Origin: Dallia pectoralis
Taxonomy: Eukaryota; Chordata; Actinopteri; Esociformes; Umbridae
Reading direction: 5' to 3'
Assembly: GCA_029465975.1 (NCBI GenBank)
Contig: CM055749.1
Location: 13,823,641-13,887,640 of the forward strand
DNA: 64,000 bases
Shown here: positions 13,508 to 64,000 of the stretch, piece after piece
Layout: the number at the start of each line of letters is the position of its first letter
Numbering within the stretch: the stretch's first letter is position 1
Program-made: the position numbers and the translations under genes
The notes under the pieces: generated by a model
Seen by the model: the letters and a program-made list of their open reading frames with translations, nothing else
Told to the model about the DNA's origin: nothing
Databases searched by the model: none

Positions 13508-13913
13508 TGTCACGACTCCCATCTAGGGGCAGCTCTACCGCCATCTAGGGGCAGGCTTCGGCGTTCATCATCACCGGCTTTCTAGTGCCACCGGCCCTTC
13601 ATTATCACATTGTCTGTCTTGTCTGTTGCACACACCTGGTGTCCATTCCCTCATTAGTATTGTATACAGGCTTCCTGTGTTTAGTCATGTCTGTGTGGTA
13701 TTGTTATATGTTACATGTGTTGTACGGGGGTTATATGGGTGTCTCTGTGTGAGAATGAGCTACATTACAAGCGTTGCGTCGCTTATTCTACATTTATAGT
13801 CACTGCTGTGACCTGTACCCTTGGAGGGTTATATGATTTTGCGCTCACTATTAAACAGACTATGTCCACTGCCTTTGGATCTCTCCTTCCACTTCAACTC
13901 CTCAGCCGTGACA
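13508..13913 (+). mobile_element. Solo LTR with 5-bp target-site duplication
   Basis: It starts TGTCACGACTCC and ends CAGCCGTGACA; the outer seven bases are a perfect inverted repeat and follow the TG...CA rule. The flanks are ATTAT on both sides (13503-13507 and 13914-13918). Inside there is a duplicated CCATCTAGGGGCAG and an ATTAAA-type signal near the end. No internal retroelement genes remain, which fits LTR-LTR recombination. Gypsy-type is the likely class but is inferred. Confidence 0.85.
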
Positions 13914-13924
13914 ATTATCCACAT

Positions 13925-15750
13925 TTTGAAAAGCGAAAATAAATGATAGCATGTATTATAAAAAAATATGTTGATTTGCTAAACTACCGGGCAATTCAGA
14001 CTCATGCATGGCGAGATAAACTGCCTTTTTTAACTTTTTGGACTATTTTGAGTTGATTCCTTTCATAAAATGTAGGCATGTACAGCGCGTTGAATTTTTT
14101 TTGGTGATTCTTAACTGTTAAATAATTGAAAACCGGTCCAATTCCTTATTTAAGCATGTTGAATTTCAGATGATAAAAGAGAATAAAATAATGTTTTCAA
14201 TCGAAGTGGCACGTATTTAATCTCTATGTTTAGTGCCTGTGTAATAATGTAATTGTGCTTAGCTAGGTGCTCAGTGTTTATCTACTGGGAAAGCTAGTTA
14301 TTTTTCTGCATGCGTACATTCGAAAGCCTAATCCTGGAATCAGCGAGGAACATTTTGTAAAGGATTAATGTTTGAGGCCTTGATTACGTTTAACAGAACA
14401 GGACAGAATTAGCATAATAGGCCCTATTTCATTCTCTTTGAAGTCCGGAGCTTAGAATAACAAATGTATATGAACCAGCAGCCAAACGTCAATACATGGA
14501 AATGCCACAATCCTCAGTGGATGGTCTTGGGTGAATTTCTGCAGGAGGGAAAAAACATCCCATTTATTGCAAAATAAGCAGAATAAGGAATGCGATGGGT
14601 CTCATACCCACCAGGGTTAGCAGGCACTCTGGGGCCCACACACCCACTCCTCGAGGTGGGATGGCAGGAGAGGAGATGTGGCAGCTCCCACAGTGGAGCT
14701 CTGGGAGGTGGATTTCATCTCACAGGTGTTTTCAAAAAGTACCACACTGCAGACAAGTGCATGTAATTACTTTCCAGATTTCACAGGGGAGGTGCAAGCA
14801 AAAGGGGCCTAATTTATAAACTAGATGACAATGCTTGAAAATGTTACAATACATGCTGTAACAACATGTTAGAATTGTATGATTGACCGTACATGCCATC
14901 TAAATACGGTACACCTTTATGATAGTACATATATGACCTGCTGACAAAACAATTCTCATATATTTTACTTAGCTGAATTTACATTAACATTACATTTACA
15001 TTACAAAATTGAGTTACATTCACTTTTTCAAACTCCGATTTATAAGTTAAATGGCTGGTTTGTCTCAGTTTCTTTTACATCTAAAGATAAACTGTAAATG
15101 CTATGTTTCAAATACATCTTATTCCAAGTTGAGCGAGATGGAATAAAAAATGTGTTTTTAGAAGAAGCTTTGAACTAAAGAAACATTTCAAAAAGTTTTA
15201 TTAAAAGTTGATCTCCTTTGGTTGAGTCTGTAAATTCGGTTCCTTTCTCAAATAATAGAATAAAATGTAAAAGGTCAAAGCAATCAATAGAAATGTTCAA
15301 AGAGAATACTTGGAGCTGTGATGAGGCTCCATTTTATACATTGTCTTTGATGATGGTTAGCGTGAAGAAAAAGTTTCCTGAACTGACACTATATACAGGT
15401 GTTTCTTTTCAATACAGTCAGTTATGTACATTCAAATGTCATTCACAGATTTTACAATTCACAATGATTAGATGTGTTTTATTCCGTACTGTATGGTTGC
15501 TGATTTTTTTTCTACAAGCAAACCATTGAATTAAACAAATGTAATGTTAATGTTTTAATAAAAAATTAACTGTGTAAAATGCCCATGTAATTCAGAAAAT
15601 ATTAGATTTTCATCTCAACGTTTTTAAGCGAAAATTAATTTGGCAAGCTAATAAGAAACTGGCAGTGCTAGATAAAAACAAAAAATATTATAATGATTTG
15701 GTGTAATGTATAATCCGTATTAGATTGTTTTAACGAATACACAAAATAAC
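13925..15750. other. Non-genic DNA
   Basis: No gene or repeat that I can support; short frames at 14595 and 15218 have no family resemblance. Confidence 0.5.
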
Positions 15751-15754
15751 ATTC

Positions 15755-15900
15755 AGTGGCCTAGGGTAGCCTCGCGGCCCAAGCTTCTGCCTCTGGTGCT
15801 TATTTTCGGCTACAGCCTAGGTTAGAATCTGGCCCAATGCTTTCACCAACAAAAAAAAATCTTTCTTTACATTCCTGTTTAATAAAGCATAAAAAGTACC
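15755..15900 (+). repeat. tRNA-derived SINE fragment
   Basis: A-box-like TAGCCTCGCGGCCC and B-box-like GGTTAGAATCTGGCCC are spaced as in a tRNA head, followed by an A-rich segment. Typical of fish tRNA-derived SINEs; family not assigned. Confidence 0.55.
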
Positions 15901-17289
15901 ATACAAATATATACATTACATATTAACATGTTCATTAACTTATCATCACGTTCATATCCATCATCCAGTTGGTAAATCCTTCTGCATGTTTTTTTAAACA
16001 ATACAATTTTGCTAAAATGTTTATAACTATTTAAGACAAAATGCATCATCCACCTTTTCAAAATATCAGTTTCTTCACAATAACAGTATGATAACGTGAT
16101 AAAAGTGCAATTACATTTATAAAACATGTTCTATTATTGGATTGGCACTTACAAAGTGAATATGCATATCAGCTTCCACAGCAAATACATAAATGTTCTT
16201 AAGAAAATATTGACTTTGTTTTAGCTACAAAAATGTTTTTACTTTGTGAGGCTGGCTGCATGTGCCAGTGAGTGCAGAGTATATGTTCACTAACGTTAAT
16301 CTAGAATATAGCATTGTAACTGTTAGAATAAAATATAGTCTGTCTTCAAGAATCCAGGTTTTGTTGTCGTCATGGCACCTCAGTTTCCAGAAACCGCTTT
16401 GGCTGAGGAAAAAAAAATCAAAATACAAAGTTATTTTGAAATTTATTTTAGATCCAGTATAGTGGCCATAGATGGTTAATATTGAGAGATGTCCTCTAAA
16501 TTTGATCAAGCTAACATTAGCATATCTAGATATTTTGGACTGGCTTTGCTAACTTTCAAAAATGTTGCCATTTCTCAAAGTGCTTTGGCTGATAGGATGA
16601 TGTTGTGGGCAACATGGTTTTCTACAAAGTATTAGCCCAGCAAGGTTGTTGTATTTCTAAGCCCCTATTGTAATGACTTCCTGCTCAAGTGGATATAGAC
16701 TGGATGATTGACTTGACCAGCTAATAAATGGCAACTTTTTAGACCAGAAACACATCTTGGTTGCTATGGCAGTGAATCTGGGGTAATTTTCACCTGCATC
16801 CTTAAACTGTCAAATTAATTTAGATGTAAATGTCTTTGATTTCAGGTGACCGGGAAATGTGTTTCCGTATACTTTCTAAAAAATGGTTGCTCCCTATTAT
16901 GATACTCAATGAGAAACCTACCCTGCAGCTTAGACTTTGTTCACTTACAACTTTTTTTTATATAGAAATACTCTGACAAACACCTAAGCTGAATGTACAT
17001 ATTACGCAAAACGTAGCATAACGACTGTGACTGTTTAAGATGATCAAAACTAATGCAGACAAATGCTGACTAAGTGTTTTACAAATCACCTTGCATCACA
17101 AGTCACTCCATGATATATTATCATTCAGCCATGATACATTGTGGTTTTTAAAAAAGTGCATCAGACAAATGCATGCATAATCTGTGTGTTCAGTGTGCTT
17201 AGTTGATTTTTTGTCTATTACAATAATATCGATTAAGATGCAGTCAGGGACTTCAGCAAATGACAAAAAAAATTACACAAATTAACGCA
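15901..17289. other. Non-genic DNA
   Basis: AT-rich with no recognisable feature. Confidence 0.5.
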
Positions 17290-18288
17290 TATAGTTACAT
17301 TGGAGAAAACACATTTTGTAAAGTTCATTTATAATGTTCTAAATTACATTTTTGCCAATTTATTTAAAATGAAAACTGAATGTTTATGTACATAATTATT
17401 TATGCCCATTTCTTTGTACTTTGTAGAAGCACCTTTGCTCTACTAATAATATTAACACTGTCTGGGTGTTGTGAAAACAAAGCTGATTCTTGTTGCACAC
17501 CATCACAACTGCCTTAATATTGGCTCACAAAAAGGCCTAACCAATAAAGATCTGGTACTAGACCTCCGAAAGCCAGATGTCCAAGGATCCCGCGATAATT
17601 TCTTACTAGTACTATTCATTTGTAATTCAATGTAATTATGCCTTACCCTGTAAATTGTATTGTCAGACAGACAGATTATGTTATTACATTTAAAGTACGT
17701 AGAGTACCTATTAAAACAAGCTCCATGAACATCCACTGCAATATCCCCAAAATATAGCTTGAAAAGGAAAAACAGGGCTGGCACCTGAATTAAGTGACTG
17801 AGGCATTAAGAAATTACTAGGTGGCAAATCTTCATTGGATATATTTTCTATATAATATTTATAACTTAAACCGGGATGGGGGAGGGGCAGAATATACAGC
17901 CCGTTCTTGTCCCCTGGTGCTACCTGACCTGCTATGAAACTACATTGGTCTCATCAGACCAGAACATCTGTATTCGCATACTAGCTGCCCTTTAAGATGG
18001 GCACGCCATATTCCTTAAACTCAAGAGTGGCTTCCTAATTGATTGATGGAATGCTTCAGAGATTTTATCTTCCATGCAGGCTCTCTCTTTGAACCAGAAA
18101 AACTCTAAAGTCCTGTCAGAATGGCTATTCTTGGCCATATCCTAGACCAAGTCTCTCCATGCCTGGTTACTTAGTTTGATCTGGACAGAAGAGTCTTGGT
18201 GATTCAGTTTTTTAATAAGACTGGGACCTAAACTAAACGTATAAAAAGTGAAGCGCTGTGAATACTTCCCGGATGCACTGTAACTCTG
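17290..18288 (-). mobile_element. Decayed Tc1-like transposon
   Basis: The right end AAAAAGTGAAGCGCTGTGAA followed by TACTTCCCGGATGCACTGTA is the terminus of a common fish Tc1-like family. Inside, CTCATCAGACCAGAACAT, GAGTGGCTTCC and TTTGTAGAAGCACCTTTG occur in the order expected for its transposase read on the minus strand. No intact reading frame remains; the left terminus is not clear. Confidence 0.65.
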
Positions 18289-18683
18289 TCATTAAAATCC
18301 ACAGACACACTTATTGGCACACACACATAGTACAGACTTTTGGGGAACCTGTTTCGGCACTTGTCACTTTTATCAGAGAATGCATCTTTTAGTTCTAAAG
18401 TCTAGTACAGTGTGTAAGTGTGTCAAAAATAAATACTGTCATTTTGTGGACGACATTCAGATTTCTGGAGAAATGCCAGACTTAAGAAGGATGCCACCCA
18501 TTTGGTCTTGGAGAGCAACTTTTAGTTTTTATATCCAGGTCACTACAATCATGCAAACATATATGTGTCAAGTTGAACAAAGGTAGTATTTAATGTTACT
18601 ACATTAGTTAGATTAGGAAGTTAAATGTGTGTACAAACATACAGCTTTTTTTGGCGCTACAGAATGCATTATCTTGTGTATGA

Positions 18684-18705
18684 GTGTGTGTGTGTGTGTG
18701 TGTGT
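18684..18705. repeat. (TG)n microsatellite
   Basis: About eleven TG dinucleotides. Confidence 0.9.
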
Positions 18706-18840
18706 TTGCGCATGCACCTAAACATACACATGCTTATGCAATTAGTGCTTTTATAACGAGACATGGATGAGAAAGAAAACAGGAACGGGTTGAAGACAAC
18801 ACCAAAAGAGGCAATACACCAAATACGGAGACATGGATAA

Positions 18841-19477
18841 GGCAAGGGAGATGGGGAGATGAGGAGATGGGGAGATGGGGAGATGAGGAGATGAGGAGAT
18901 GGGGAGATGAGGAGATGGGGAGATGAGGAGACGAGGAGATGGGGAGATGAGATGAGGAGATGGGGAGATGAGGAGATGATGAGATGAGGAGACGGGGGGA
19001 CGGGGAGATGGGGAGATGAGGAGATGGGGAGACGAGGAGACGAGGAGACGAGGAGATGAGGAGATGAGGAGACGGGGAGATGAGGAGATGAGGAGATGGG
19101 GAGACGAGGAGATGAGGAGATGGGGAGACGAGGAGACGGGGAGATGAGGAGACGGGGAGATGAGGAGATGAGGAGATGGGGAGATGGGGAGATGAGGAGA
19201 CGGGGAGACGAGGAGACGAGGAGACGGGGAGATGAGGAGACGAGGAGATGAGGAGATGGGGAGACGAGGAGACGAGGAGACGGGGAGATGGGGAGATGAG
19301 GAGATGGGGAGATGAGATGAGGAGATGAGGAGATGGGGAGATGAGGAGATGGGAGATGGGGAGATGGGGAGATGGGGAGATGAGGAGATGGGGAGATGGG
19401 GAGATGAGGAGATGGGGAGATGAGGAGATGAGGAGATGAGGAGATGAGGAGATGGGGAGATGAGGAGATGGGGAGAC
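18841..19477 (+). repeat. Polypurine 8-bp minisatellite (GAGATGRG)
   Basis: About 80 units of GAGATGAG/GAGATGGG with GAGACGAG and GAGACGGG variants; the plus strand is almost pure purine plus T/C at one position. It starts about 540 bases 3' of the proposed PLEKHA7 stop codon, possibly in the 3' UTR. The open frames here (SSPHLLIS repeats) are repeat translation. Confidence 0.95.
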
Positions 19478-20017
19478 GAGTCGTAGGTCCTTAATGAGTG
19501 GAGTGTAATTGAGCCAGTACATGAGATAGATGCACATAAAGGCACACACTATAATACACTGGCCAGGTGTTTGCACGTTGAAACAAGAGTGTCACTGTGT
19601 GTCTCCCTGTAGTTTTTAGGTAAATCCTGAAAATAGTCCACAGATGTTGGCATAATTGCTGTTGTGTGCTGATAATGTGTTGCTTTAAAACACAATATGT
19701 CTCACTTCGCTTTGAATACACACAATGCACACGCAGAACATGACATTTGTTTTGCCCAATGCCCCCCCCACCAACAGTTTGGGTGTTACAGAAACAACTG
19801 ACAGACAATTAGCACAGAGAGATGATCTGGCAGCTTGCAGATGCGTGTTCTGCTTGTAATAATAATGTGTGGTGCTCTAATACAGAACAATCACAGCAGG
19901 TGGGTGAGCATACAAACAGGGGGTTTCTAAAGCAGCAGCCAGGCCAAGCAAAGCCCTTATATACAGCATGAACATGTCCAACATGCTGTATGCTTGTCCT
20001 TACTTCATATGCTCTGA
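19478..20017 (-). other. Immediate 3' flank of PLEKHA7
   Basis: Probably 3' untranslated sequence if the terminal exon at 20018-20158 is correct. I found no AATAAA on the minus strand close to the stop codon. Confidence 0.4.
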
Positions 20018-62356
<42,339 letters not shown>

Positions 62357-64000
62357 CTGAAACCTTGTGGCTGGCAAACACAAACACATTGGTTATGAAC
62401 AGGGTGGTTTTTCCGGTTACATTTCAAGTATCTGCTGTCAGTTGACTCGGGGAGCTCAGGGTTAGCAGGAAGCAGGAAACGATGATTACATACACAACCA
62501 GTAGAAAAAAAGTCATATGTTCATTTTTTTTAAAATTAAAATTCAGGTAAAGGGCCAACTGAAAGTTTATATGTATTTATTGAAAGTCTGCAAATGTATC
62601 ATTGCTTTTCTTCCCACTTATTTACACAATGCCTTAGACTTGCAAACGTGTGGTCGGTAGAATTAAGTTATGTGTATTCCAGGTGAATTGCAGCAACAGC
62701 TATTATTGATGTATAAAACCCATCCCAATGACACCAGGGATGTGTACTTTAGGTGATGTGCAGTGCTGGGTGTGTGCCAGATATATTGTTTTGCAACTAT
62801 GACAAAAAGTTCCATTTTATTTTGTTAATCATCAAAATCCTTTGCCGCATCGGTACAGAATTTGTGGGTTTTTTTGTTGCACACTTTAAATTTCATGGAG
62901 AAAGAAGTGTGACAGTGTAGGGGGACTTTACTGGTCTCACTGTTTGTAATGTAATGAAAATGTAAAGCACTCAGCCAGCGTCACTCCCACAACATTCTAC
63001 AGGGCTATCCTTCGTTTTTCAACAGGACCCAAATCTCCAGACTAAGGGCCAATTGGCCAAGAATGAGAGTGAGGAAGTGTTGGATTATGTATGTCACCCA
63101 AACTACTACCAGCCGAACTGTCATGAGGCCAGCCTTTATTCACCTAGTCCTTAGTAGATTACATATCGTATTTTGCAGTAACCAGGGTACGCAGAATAAT
63201 GTATCTTTTTTAATGCCGAAACCAAAATGAAAATTGATTTTTATATTGCATTCTGAAAACACGGGCATGTTGACCGTGAGATCGAATTTCAAATTGCAAG
63301 TTTCAACTAAATGCTCCCTTTTTCTGTTGCTTTTTGCGTTGGGCATGTAGCATGTGTATCAGGGGAAGTTGCATTGTCATTGCTAGGTTTCGTGTACATG
63401 TTCTTAATAAACATTGTGTTACTTCTGTTCCTCACATCTCCTCTAACTATTCCCAGGCTAACACCAAACACTAGCTAGCATAATATTTGAAAACAATGAC
63501 AATAAAGTGATCATCTTGGGAGAGTATTGGGGTAACTAATTTTCAGGTAGGTTAAATGGTTCTGGCCGACACAATCCTAGACCTAAAGCATCACTGAGAC
63601 TGCCAGGCTGGCATGTACTTCTGTATTTACCAATGTCAACCTCATTTCAGGCAGAAAGGGCTAGGAAGGGCAAAGTGTTGGGCAGGAAGTCCCGCTTTAG
63701 TAGCCTGCGAATAATCATTGGAGACACTAAATCATTTTATTGATGGGCTAAGATAGACCACAGTCATGTCAGCGACAGAGCAGAATGAGAGTCTGGAAAG
63801 TTCCATCAACTGTTCTGTGGAACTAGGAACCTTCTTCATTAACCTTCTTCATTGGTAGGGGGCCATCACAAAGCGCATACATACCTGTATAGACAAAACT
63901 GCAACTAGCTGCTGTTTAAACGTATTATACAGTACCTTCACTAAGCCCTTTGAGTTGAGACAGCACATTACACAGTACAGTATTAAAGCCAAGGCCAACC
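62357..64000 (-). other. plekha7: Intronic DNA upstream of the first visible exon
   Basis: I looked for the WW-domain exons and the exon ending in phase 2 that must precede 62356 and did not find them. Confidence 0.5.

Noticed and set aside
18734..19576. Two 264-280 codon frames of SSPHLLIS repeats
   Set aside because: Translation of the 8-bp polypurine minisatellite.
1..20017. Possible neighbouring gene such as the C11orf58 or SOX6 orthologue expected near PLEKHA7 in other vertebrates
   Set aside because: No exon with recognisable similarity was seen; the region looks intergenic within the limits of reading by eye.
62357..64000. Search for WW-domain exons and the start codon
   Set aside because: No Trp-containing WW-like block with splice sites was found, so the 5' part of the gene is taken to lie outside the window.

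Overview
The window is nuclear DNA of a vertebrate, almost certainly a teleost fish. One intron-rich gene fills positions 20018-62356 on the minus strand. It is surrounded by Tc1-like transposons, MITEs, an L2-type LINE, tRNA-like SINE pieces and an unusual number of long minisatellites. I cannot fix the species. No bacterial-style operons, CRISPR arrays or phage genes are present.

The gene is PLEKHA7, an adherens-junction adaptor known in zebrafish as Hadp1/plekha7a. I rebuilt 23 coding exons from splice signals and reading phase. All 22 junctions keep one reading frame, giving about 1,214 codons, and the predicted protein follows the PLEKHA7 family from just before the PH domain to the C-terminus. 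The start codon and the two N-terminal WW domains lie beyond position 64000 and are not in this window. Exons run from high to low coordinates: PH domain (62356-52306), long disordered p120-catenin/scaffold region (49574-46575), coiled coils (42128-34092), proline-rich and conserved blocks (33777-28641), C-terminal conserved blocks (22657-21515), and a proposed proline-rich terminal exon (20158-20018).

Positions 1-20017 lie 3' of the gene. I found no convincing gene there. They hold simple repeats, a deleted L2-type LINE (11640-13390), a 406-bp solo LTR with a perfect 5-bp target duplication (13508-13913), a decayed Tc1-like copy (17290-18288) and a 640-bp polypurine minisatellite (18841-19477).

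The most striking property is how minisatellites meet the splice sites of PLEKHA7. A 54-bp array has copied the 3' splice site and first 24 bases of a PH-domain exon about 20 times; because 54 is divisible by 3, the nearest four extra acceptors would add 18, 36, 54 or 72 residues in frame. The same exon is followed, 13 bases into the intron, by about 134 copies of a 13-bp unit that puts G-runs in the transcript. Another exon has its 5' splice site triplicated in an 80-bp repeat. A third has a (TG)n tract of about 148 bp ending a few bases before its acceptor. An 18-codon exon sits between two arrays of the same 15-bp unit. These are sequence observations; their effect on splicing is inference. 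Most long open frames in the window are translations of these repeats and are not genes.
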